From the NCBI RefSeq assembly GCF_963169125.1, contig NC_084801.1, positions 117,269,061 to 117,333,060 of the forward strand: a stretch of DNA of 64,000 nt. The letters run 5' to 3'. The first letter of the stretch is position 1. Each line of letters starts with the position of its first letter. The notes below the pieces were generated by a model that ran no database searches, was not told the DNA's origin, and saw only the letters and a program-made list of their open reading frames with translations. Positions 1 through 9,462 of this stretch are shown in pieces. This DNA comes from Humulus lupulus (taxonomy: Eukaryota; Streptophyta; Magnoliopsida; Rosales; Cannabaceae). The translations under genes and the position numbers were made by a program.

Positions 1-1581
1 TTTGGATTGACCCAGCAGTTATCAGCCATGACTTGAATATAGACAATAATTTTCCACCAGTGCAACAAAAGAGGAGGCTGCTCGACAAAGATAGATCAAA
101 GGCGTTAAAAGATGAAGTCAAGAAGCTAAAGGAGAACAAATTCATCAGGGTAGCATTTTATCCATCTTGGGTCTCTAATCCTGTACTAGTTCCCAAGCCA
201 AATGGCAAGTGGAGGACGTGCGTGGATTTTACAGATCTCAATAAAGTTGCCCGAAGGATTGTTTCCCACTCCCAAGGATCGACCAGCTGGTCGATGCCAC
301 ATCAGGATATGAGATCTTATCATTCATGGACGCATACTCGGGGTACAAGCAAATTAGTATGCATCCACCTGATGAGGATCACACCAACTTTCGAACTGAT
401 ACAGGGCTTTACTGTTACTAAGTAATGCCTTTCAGTTTGAAAAATGCTGGTGCGACTTACCAGCGACTGGTCAACCACATTTCAAAGAGCTAATCGGTGT
501 TAACATGGAGGTATATGTCGATGGCATGCTAGTCAAATCGAAGAAGGCAGGAGAGCACATTGGGGACCTATGAGAATGCTTCAACGTCTTGAATAAATAT
601 TAGATGAAGTTAAATCCCCTCAAGTTTTCATTCGGTGTTGGATTGGGAAAATTTTTGGGATTCATAAGAAACTCGCGAGGTATCGAAGCCAATCCCAAAA
701 AGATCAAGGCCGTGATCGAGATGAAGTCACCTGCCAAAATTAAAGATGTTCAAAGCCTAACCGGGAGGATTGCTGCTTTGAGTAGATTCATTTCTAAATC
801 AATGGACAAGTGTGTTCCATTTTTTAATCTACTCAGGGGTAACAAGAAGTTCGAGTGGACGAAAGAGTGCGAGTATACTTTTTAGGCATTAAAGTATCAT
901 ATGTCGCAACCACCAATCTTATCCAAGCCGGTCGAAAAAGAAACTTTGTTCATCTACTTGGCAGTCACCGAGTATGCTGCTAGCACTATCTTGATCAGAG
1001 AGGAACATGTTCAAAAAGCTATGTATTATATAAGCAAGAGGTTAATAGGGGCAGAGTTGCAGTATCCTCCCATTGAGAAATTAGCTTATTGCTTGATTTT
1101 GGCCTCTAGAAAGTTGCAACCATACTTCCAAGCTCACACCATCGTGGTACTCACCGACAAGCCACTACGGCAAGTTCTGCAAAAACCAGAAGCCGCCGGT
1201 CGACTATTGAAATGGTCAGTCGAACTTGGGCAGTTTGAAATTTCTTATTCACCACGAGCAGCTGTGAAAGGACAGGATTTATATGACTTTATCGCAAAAT
1301 TCATTGGAATCTAGGATACCGAGTCGATAGTTGAGCCTGAACTCCAAAGTCAAACTCCTGCCTAGAAGTTGTTCGTAGATGGCTCTTCCAACGAGCACAA
1401 TGCATGAGCAGGGTTAATCTTAGTCACACCCGAAGGACATCGATTCCATTATGTAATCAGATTTGACTTCACATCGTCCAATAATGAAGCCGAATACAAA
1501 GCTCTGCTCGTAGGCTTAAGGTTAGCCAAGGACATGGATATAAAGTCGCTTGAGATCTACAGTGACTCCCAGCTAGAGGTT
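1..1581 (+). pseudogene. Element A pol, 5' part: reverse transcriptase and RNase H (broken)
   Basis: Reads from base 3 in frame into the RT region (KPNGKWRTCVDFTDLNK around 190-246), then shifts frame near 245-250 and again around 425-500. RNase H follows at about 900-1310 (YYISKRL near 1025) and an archaeal-type second RNase H at about 1365-1581 (LFVDGSS, EAEYKALL, SDSQ). In-frame stops are seen near 571, 601, 883 and 1312, among others. The RT active site reads YVDG instead of YVDD at about 514-525, so the polymerase would be dead even if the frames were repaired. The reading stops at 1581, where the LTR of element B begins, and continues at 13813. Confidence 0.85.
1577..1581. repeat. Target-site duplication AGGTT, left copy
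   Basis: AGGTT directly precedes the TG of the element B 5' LTR. The same five bases follow the CA end of its 3' LTR at 13808-13812. The size is normal for Ty3/gypsy integrase. Confidence 0.92.
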
Positions 1582-2344
1582 TGTATGCCCTAAATATCTG
1601 CGAGCTATTGGCGAGCTGGAAAAGGGCCTAATTCAATCTGCCACGTGTAAATCGTTCACCCGGAGCTGTTATTACGGGTTTCCACCTGTCTAGTTCGAGC
1701 TGATTAGAGAGTTAGCAGTTCACTCGAAGGCAGCAGGTCAGTGGTATGAATATCACAAGCTAGTGCTACATCAAGCTCGTGATGCGGCATAGGTCTGACA
1801 CCCGAACCCTTGTAAAGACAACCACGCAATGTAAACATGCATATATCAGACATCACGTGTATATTCCATTCCTGAATTCTCGAGCACGCAGTATAAACGT
1901 GTGTATTCAGACATCCCACGACTAGTTTGGGCCATGCGGCCCATTATCCTTCCTTACCTATTGATTAGACCACACTTCACTATCAGGTTTTAGGATCAAT
2001 GTCACAGAGATGACGTGAGGGGTGAAGAGGTCACAGGATGACCCCCTTGCCAACCTAGGTATCCTCTCCCTATAAATACCAAGACCCTAGGCATTGCAAG
2101 GGGTTGGCATATTATTGTAAAGAAACACTCTGTAAGAAATAGTCAAGAGATATCAATAATATCGACTGGTGGACTAGAGGATTTTAACCTTCGAACCACC
2201 TAAAATGAAAGGAGTGATCTCCTTCCCATGTTATTAATTTCCCACGTCTAGAATTACACTATTTTTATATTATGGTTCACTAATTAGCACTAATCCATCC
2301 TATTTATTCGTATAATTAAATGTTGGCGAAGAACCACGTCAACA
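1582..2344 (+). repeat. 5' LTR of element B
   Basis: Runs from TGTATGCCC to CGTCAACA (763 bp) and matches 13063-13807. It includes a TATA-like tract CCCTATAAATACC at about 2067-2079, the probable core promoter of the genomic transcript, followed by the likely R/U5 region. The internal domain starts at 2345. Confidence 0.92.
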
Positions 2345-2365
2345 GTTTGGTGCTTTCATTGAGAG
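2345..2365 (+). promoter_or_regulatory. Putative primer-binding region of element B
   Basis: Sequence beginning GTTTGGTGCTTTCATTGA directly after the 5' LTR. A near-identical block (one base changed in this stretch) follows the orphan LTR of element E at 38328. It is not the initiator-Met type seen in element F; I cannot name the primer tRNA. Confidence 0.6.
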
Positions 2366-2398
2366 GATTTAGATTGGTGCTATCGCAAAAACCTGATC

Positions 2399-4700
2399 AT
2401 GGTGGTTACTCGTTCGAGATATTGTAACGAGGTGGATCAACATGATGGGCAGGAGGCCCACCATGCCGCCATATCCGATGAACAAAACCCCGAGATCAGC
2501 GCCTTGGCCGCCAAATCTGAACCCAGATTTCCTGATGGCGATAGAGATGGAGAACATACAGTTGAGGAGTTAGCTATCCAGAGCAAACAAGCAAATCGAA
2601 GAAGTCTTGGCCCAGTAACCCCCTCTTACAACCAACGCTAACGTCAGAAATAGGCAAAGTAAGACTCATAAGTCCTGCCGGGATAACCGGTCCAGGCCCA
2701 GCCAATCAGTTAGAGCCTCGACTCCGAGTTCTACCCCCACATCACAACACCACCAGGAAACTGTGTTTGAGGAGTTTCCTAGGGCCAATCAGCAATTCAG
2801 CCGATCAGTCTGAACCTCAACTCCTAGCTCGATTCCACCATCAAATGCACCCAGAAGGGCCCGAGGCAGCTTGCGGAGGAGATCTGGTGAGGGCTCGCGA
2901 AGAAAGCCTACTCTGGCCAGCCATCCTGCACCACGGTCAGATCACCGAGCGCAGGATGCAAGGGATGATAGAATGGAGCAGCTGCGACCTAACTTGATCT
3001 GCCCGGACGGGACTAGGATCGCGTCACCAATTAGGCATCCCCCGTCGCCAATAAGATATCCATCTCCTCTCCGTTCAGTTCAGGAAATTTCGGCTCATGG
3101 GAGCAGTAGGAGAAATCCTCCTTCCGTCGGTCCTTCCCATCACAGCCGAGCGCGCGGGGAAGTCTCGGATCCTCACCCTCAGCAGCGGGCTCTGAGCTTT
3201 TCAAACGGGAGTTACTGGACCGGGAGCCACCGAAGTGGCAGATCCGGTGAAGACCTGCGCAATCGCTTGAGTTCGGTGCAAAGCCTTCGGGCTACCTCGA
3301 GGGCCGACCTTCGAGATCGCCTCAACTCATAGAGGGGAGATCCGGATAGAAATGGTAATCATGGTCACCAAGGGGATGGTCTTTGGGAAGTACGTCAGAG
3401 TGGGAGTGTCCCACCTAAAGCTCAAGCTTGGAGGGACAATAACCTGCCTAACGCTTACAATGGAACTAGAGCTGTTGAACAGCCCCAGAACAACCAAGGA
3501 AGTAAGGATCAAACCCTAGAGAGTTTAGCTCAGATGGAGGAGCTGATGAAGAAGTTCTTGTCAGATAAGGAAAAAGACGAATACGACTCGGGGGATGAAC
3601 TCGAGCTCTTCGCCCCCAGCATAGCAGCCTCAACGTATCCACTGGGTTTTCGGATGCCCTACTTGTCTAAGTTCGATGGAGACGGAGACCTGTCGGATCA
3701 TTTGGGTATGTTCAACACCCTGATGATGGCCCACAACATTGGCCCCGATCTAAGGTGTTTGATATTCCCTTCCACCTTGACTAGGTCGTCCAAGAAATGG
3801 TTCAAGCAGTGTAAAAAGCAGTCCTTCAGCTCGTGGAAGAGTTTTTCTGCCAACTTCAAGAGGGCGTTCCGAGCTTCTCAAGTCGTCTGCGTCAAAGCTA
3901 ACACCCTGGCGAATGTGAAGTAGAAGCCCGGGGAACCTTTGAAAGCTTACTTGGGCAGGTTCGCAAACGTCGTGGCTCGAGCTAGGGACGCGAACGACAG
4001 TTCCAAGCTTATGACCTTGAGGACTGGAATCCTCGTTGGTGGTTGGCTATGGAAAGAGATACAGAGAAGAGGTGTCAGCACCGTAGATGAATTCCTGAAC
4101 AAGGCCCAAGAATGGATAAACTTGGAAGATACGCCAGCGTCGGTCGCTGGAACCAGCTAAGCCCCTGATCAGCCCGTTGGAGTGGGAACGGATGTCGTGA
4201 AAATGACTCAAACCGTTACACAGAATAACCAAGGGGGTGGAGGCAAGAGAAAAGGGAGTAGCGAGGGTGGCTAGCACGGTCCGAAGAATAACAAGCCCTT
4301 GGAAAAATTTAAGCCAGTCTACGCAAGTTATACTAAGCTTACAAACACTAGGGAACACATTTTCCTAGCCAACTCTGCCCTCCCCTGGAAGAAGCTAGAG
4401 CCTTTGAAGCACCAGAAGGCCAAGAGGGACCCTTCCAAGTTCTGTCGATTCCACAAGGACATTGGCCACAACACTGATGATTGTAGTCATTTAAAGGATG
4501 AGATCGAGACACTCATCAGAGCCGGACCTTTGGCTCAATACGCGCGAAATAGAGTTCCTACCAGTCAGCCAGCCCCAGAAGCTCCGATAAATCAACCCGG
4601 GCCCTGGATAAATCAAGATACCCCTCCTCCTATGATAGGGGGAGAGATATCCATAATCTCGGGTGGCCCCCATTTGGCCGACATGAGCAGAGGTGCCTAG
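2399..4700 (+). pseudogene. Element B gag (broken)
   Basis: Starts at the ATG at 2399 (MVVTRSRYCNEV), 55 bp after the LTR. An N-terminal low-complexity region runs to about 3500, with frame changes. The conserved capsid-like part starts near 3534 (LSKFDGDGDLSDHLGMFNT; WFKQ) and runs through 4160. A zinc knuckle CRFHKDIGHNTDDC lies near 4441-4482, of the C-x2-H-type spacing seen in Tat gag. Stops at about 3921, 4158, 4273 and 4698 interrupt it. Aligned with the uninterrupted flanking reading, most are TAG where CAG (Gln) is expected. Gag would form the particle and bind RNA. Confidence 0.85.
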
Positions 4701-4703
4701 AAG

Positions 4704-5290
4704 AGATATGTCAATGAATTGAAGGCTCATAACAGAGTGGAATTCGTCCTGGAGCAGCATCTACCAAAACAGCAACGACTGGAGAGGCAACCGATCATCT
4801 TTACCGAGGAAGATGCTAGTCACGTCCAGTTCCCCCATAACGATCCTCTGGTCATAACTGCCCAGCTCGCCAACAAGAGAGTTAGGAGGATACTGATCGA
4901 TAATGGGAGTTTGGTGAACCTGTTGTTTTGGTCTACGCTGGAGAAGATGGGGTTATCCGTCACCGAGTTGAAGGCCACCTCCATGATGTTGTATGGATTT
5001 TCTGGAGAAGAGTTGGTAGCGATAGGAACAATCGAGCTGGTTATTACCGTGGGAGAGGGGCCCCGGACTGTCTCTAAGCTCCTCGAATTCATGGTCATCG
5101 ATTGTCCCGCCGCCTACAACGCTATTCTGGGTCGGCCTACATTGATAGAATTTGAGGCCATAACTTCCATCCGCCATCTCGCAGTCAAATTCCCATCCTC
5201 CACGGGGATATGCACGGTCCGAGGTGATCAACTCGCTTCCAGGGAATGCTATAGCATTTCCATGAAGGGAAAGTCACGACCCAGGTAGTA
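4704..5290 (+). pseudogene. Element B aspartic protease region
   Basis: Continues the gag frame after the TAG at 4698. The active-site motif is ILIDNGSLVNLLF near 4890-4930; DNGS rather than DSG or DTG is common in Tat elements. A second protease landmark, AYNAILGRPTL, lies near 5114-5146. The frame ends with tandem TAG TAG at about 5286-5291. The product would process the Gag-Pol polyprotein. Confidence 0.85.
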
Positions 5291-5379
5291 GACGATGACC
5301 ATTCAAGGCGGGGATGAGGAATCTCAGGAAGTAGGGCCTATTCCAGAGATAGAAAAACCTTAGAATGCCAATGGGGAGG

Positions 5380-7330
5380 GTATCATCTTGAATGATGATA
5401 TCGACCCTAGGATAGGCGAAGATAGATCCGAGCTCCAGGCCATCGAAGAGCTTGAGGAGGTGAGCATCGACCCACAAGACCCCTCGAAGGTGGTGAAGCT
5501 CGGAAAAAACTTGTATAGTAGAAGGAAGATGGAGCTGCTGATATTTTTACGAGAGAATCTAGATGTGTTTGCCTGGTCCCATGAGGACATGATAGGGATC
5601 AGCCCGGGCGTCATCCTGCACACCCTCAACTTGAACAAGAACGTGCCGGCGAAGTCCCAGAAACAAAGGCGCTTGGGCACGACCCAAGCTGAGGCCCTAG
5701 AGGAGGAAGAAGCCCGACTCTTGAAGTGCGGCTTTATTCGCGAGGCAAAGTACCCGATCTGGGTCGCCAATCCTGTTTTGGCCCCGAAGCCCAATGGGAA
5801 GTGGTGGACCTGCATCAACTTTTCTGATCTGAATAAAGCTTGCCCCAAAGATTGCTTCCCTTTTCCAAGGATTGGTCAATTGGTAGATGCCACGGCAGGG
5901 CACGAGCTCTTGTCCTTTATGGATGCATACTCAGGCTATAACCAGATCTCCATGAACCCGGCGGACCAGGAGCACACTAGCTTCATGACCCCAACTAACG
6001 TTTATTGCTACAAGGTCATGTTGTTTGGGCTGAAAAATGCAGGAGCTACATACCAGAGGTTGGTCAACAAGATGTTTACTAATCAGATCGGGAAAAACAT
6101 GGAAGTGTACATTGACGACATGTTGGTCAAGTCAAAGACTGCCAATAACCATGTCTCTGATCTGGAGGAATATTTTAAGATTTTAAGAGAGTAAGACATG
6201 AGGTTAAATCCCCAAAAGTGCACTTTTGGGGTTGTGTTAGGAAAGTTTCTGGGTTTCATAGTCAACACCAGAGGAATAGAGGCGAACCCCGATAAAATCA
6301 GGTCGCTACTCGAGATGCCCTCGCCCCGGTTATGAAAAGACGTCCAAAGTCTGACAGGAAGGGTGGCAGCCCTTAATCGGTTCATTTCCAAATCTACCGA
6401 CAAGTGTTTGCCATTCTACAACTTGCTCCAGGGAAATAAAAAATTCGAGTGGACCGAAGAATGCAAACGTACCTTCCTCGACCTGAAAGCACATTTAGCC
6501 GAGTCGCCCGTGTTGTCCAAGCCAACAGCAGGAGAGCCTCTTTTCCTTTACCTGGCCGTCACGGAAGATGTGGCTAGCGCAATACTGGTCCAGGAAGAAG
6601 ACCGGTCTCAGAAGCTAGTCTATTACATTAGCAAGAGGCTTCTCAAAGATGAATCCCGATACCTGTTGATGGAAAAAATGGCTTTCTGCCTTATTACGGC
6701 CTCCCGAAAGCTCAGGCTGTATTTCTAGTCCCATTCAATCCACGTCATAACCGATCAACCTTTAAGGCAGGTTTTGCAAAAACCTGAGGCATCGGGGCGT
6801 CTGTTGAAATGGGCTATCGAGCTCAGCCAATTTGAGATATTGTACGTGCCGCGAACTGCAGTGAAAAGCCAAGCTCTGACTGATTTTGTGGCAGAGTGCA
6901 CGGGATTCCGAGAAGAACCAGTGGAAGAACCGGTTCGAGCCTCGTGGAAAGTCTTTGTAGATGGCTCGTCTAACTAGAATGGATCCGGAGCTGGAATCAT
7001 CTTGATATCCCTAGAAGGGCATCGTTTCCACTCTGCGTTGCGATTCGGATTCAAAGCATCCAACAAGGAGGTCGAATACGAAGCTTTGTTGGCTGGGCTA
7101 AGGGTGGCCCAGGAGCTGAAGGCCAGCTCCGTCCAGTGCTACAGCGATTCCCAACTCGTGGTAAACCAAGTATCAGGAGAATACCAAGCGTGGGGAACCA
7201 AGATGGCTGCTTACCTGGCCAAGGTAAAGGAGCTGTCCGCATTTGAGCACGGCCTAATTGAACAGATACCTCGGGAGCAGAATACCAATGCTGACACCCT
7301 GGCAAAGCTCAACTTTGGGCCTGGTACCGG
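5380..7330 (+). pseudogene. Element B reverse transcriptase, RNase H and archaeal-type RNase H
   Basis: RT begins near 5388; landmarks are PNGKWWTCINFSDLNKACPKD (5791-5853), FMDAYSGYNQI (5917-5949), FGLKNAGATYQRLV (6025-6066) and the intact active site YIDDM at 6108-6122. The first RNase H lies at about 6360-6900 (LYLAVTED, VYYISKRLL). A second, archaeal-type RNase H lies at about 6945-7310 (FVDGSSN; EYEALLAGLRVAQ; YSDSQLVVNQV), the hallmark of the Tat lineage. Stops near 5361, 6192, 6333, 6726 and 6975 break the frame. Four of these five fit single C-to-T changes (Gln or Arg codon to stop); I did not resolve the fifth. Confidence 0.9.
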
Positions 7331-8633
7331 TAGAATTCTTGGAAATACCAAGCATAGAGGAAGCCGGGGCGGAGGTCGAGATGATCGACACCAGGCCGAC
7401 CTGGATGACTCCCATAATCCAATACCTCACAACAGGGAAGTTACCCGAGGAGCGAAACGACGCGAGGAGGGTACTTTACCAGGCTTCGAGGTATATAATG
7501 TTAGATGGGACATTGTACCGGCGTGGCCTCTTTTTACCTCTTCTGTGGTGTGTTCTGCCAGGTGAAGCGAAAACCATTCTGTAGGAGGTGCATGAGGGAT
7601 TTTGTGGAGATCACGCTGGGGGCAAAACCTGGCCTTGAAGGTGTTGAGGCAAGGTTATTATTGGCCCACTCTATCGAAGGACTAGATCTCTTATGTCAAA
7701 AAGTGCGACAGGTGCCAACGGTTCGCCAAGGTCGCCCGAGCCCCTCCAGTCGAGCTAAAGATGATCTCGTCCCCGTGGCCATTCGCGGTCTGGGAGATTG
7801 ATTTAGTTGGTGTCCTTCCCACGGGAAAGGGAGCTCGCTATGTTGTGGTGGCTATAGACTACTTCACAAAATGGGCAGAAGTAGAAGCCCTGGCGACGAT
7901 TACTTCAAAGAGGGTCCTCGACTTCGTGGTCAAGAGTATTGTCTGCCGATTCGGGCTGCCAAAGAGGATCGTGTCAGATAACGGAACACAGTTTGATAGC
8001 GATCTCTTCACCGAATTTTGTGAGAGGCACGAAATAGTTAAAAGCTTCTCCTCCGTGGCCTACCCCCAGGCTAATGGAAAGGTCGAGGCTATGAACAAGA
8101 CACTAAAAGCGAGCCTTAAGAAGAGGTTGGATGAAGCCAAGGGAGTTTGGCCCGAACAGCTCCCCCAGGTGCTGTGGGCATACCAGACCTCGCATCGAAC
8201 TTCGACGGGTCACACTCCTTTCTCCTTGGCTTTCAGGAGTGAGGTCGTCCTTCCTATCGAAACAAAGATAGCCTCGCATAGAGTCCGGACATTTGACTAA
8301 GACCAGAACGGTAAATTGCTCTGCGCGTCCCTCAACCTAATTGACGAAAAACGAGAAGCTTCACAGCTGCAGCTCGTGCATTATCAGCAGAAGATCACTC
8401 GTTATTTCAACTCAAAGGTCAAGAAATGCAACTTTAGCGTAGGTGACCTGGTGCTCTGAAGAGTCTTCTTAGCCGGTAAGGATCCCAAGGACGGAGTTTT
8501 GGGACCAAATTGGGAAGGACCCTATCAAATAATAGAGGTTGTGAAAGAAGGAACCTTTAAACTAGCTCGGCTTAATGGAGAAGCAGTCCCACGGACTTGG
8601 AACGCTGTACATCTGAAGAAATATTATCAGTAA
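7331..8633 (+). pseudogene. Element B integrase
   Basis: A frameshift near 7260-7320 leads into the linker (IDTRPTWMTPI) and then YIMLDGTLYRRG at about 7493. The zinc-binding N-terminus spans about 7585-7720 in broken frames (EVHEGFCGDHAGG; CDRCQRFA). The core starts near 7761. The catalytic triad is complete: D in AIDYFTKW (about 7857), D in SDNGTQF (about 7977) and E in GKVEAMN (about 8085), with 35 residues between the last two. Stops lie at 8298 and 8458. The C-terminal region has LGPNWEGPYQI and ends YYQ-stop at 8631-8633. No chromodomain, as expected for Tat. Confidence 0.9.
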
Positions 8634-8693
8634 TACTTTTGTAAGGCTTAGTTAGGAAAGCCACCTTGTTTTAGTAAATAATGAGCACGTTCC

Positions 8694-8740
8694 AAGTAAC
8701 CACGAAAGTTCATTTCCTGGTTACTTAGGGGGCATATATA
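8694..8740 (+). promoter_or_regulatory. Hairpin plus PPT-like purine tract just after pol (element B)
   Basis: Perfect 9-bp stem AAGTAACCA (8694-8702) and TGGTTACTT (8718-8726), followed at once by AGGGGGCATATATA. The core ACTTAGGGGGCAtAT is nearly the same as the true PPT of this family (ACTTRGGGGGCAAAT). Equivalent structures occur after pol in elements A (15605-15650) and D (49318-49367) with different stem sequences. Function unknown. Confidence 0.6.
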
Positions 8741-9333
8741 CTGGATACAACCAGGTCCAAAAACTTAAAAGTTGGGTTAAATTGACTAACCGGTGTTTTT
8801 CTTAAAAAGTGCGAGGTGTCAATGAAACCAACACGAACTAAGTTTCTAAAATCAATGTCCTGGATACAACCAGGTCCAAAAACTTAGAAGTTGATTCAAA
8901 TTGGTTAATCGATGTTTTTCTTAAAAAGGCACGATATATCAATAAAGAATTAATTCGAACTAAGTTTCTAAAATCAATGTCCTGGATACAACCAGGTCCA
9001 AAAACTTAGAAGTTGATTCAAATTGGTTAATCGATGTTTTTCTTAAAAAGGCACGATATATCAATAAAGAATTAATTCGAACTAAGTTTCTAAAATCAAT
9101 GTCCTGGATACAACCAGGTCTTAAAACTTCGAAGTTGATTCAAATTGGTTAATCGATGTTTTTCTTAAAAAGGCACGAGATATCAATAAAGAATTAACGC
9201 GAACTAAGTTTTGAAAAGTTAACCGTCCTAGATACAACCAGGTCCTGAAACTTAGAAGTTAGTTAATTGACTGAGTGCTTTGTGGTTTTAAAGAAAAAGT
9301 CAGTGAACTAACGTGAACTAAGTTTTTACCAAA
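8741..9333 (+). repeat. Five tandem repeats of about 119-124 bp in the 3' UTR of element B
   Basis: Units start at 8741, 8860, 8982, 9104 and 9228, each with CTGGATACAACCAGGTCC (last unit CTAGATACAACC). The middle units are nearly identical, the first and last diverged. Each unit carries an inverted pair CTAAGTTT ... AAACTTAG enclosing CTGG/CCAG. Hypervariable tandem repeats at this position are known in Tat/Ogre elements. 9334-9462 holds only an A-rich spacer. Confidence 0.93.
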
Positions 9334-9462
9334 TGCGCTGAAAATGAATAACAATAATGATAAAAATAGATTAAAATGAAATTCGGGGAAACCAATTGTC
9401 TCGAGGAGAAAAAACCTCGTGGTAAAACATTACAAGTAAATAAAAAAAAAATAACAAAAGTT

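Noticed and set aside
8741..9333. Regular repeats resembling a CRISPR array
   Set aside because: Units of about 122 bp are directly adjacent with no repeat/spacer alternation, inside a plant retrotransposon 3' UTR.
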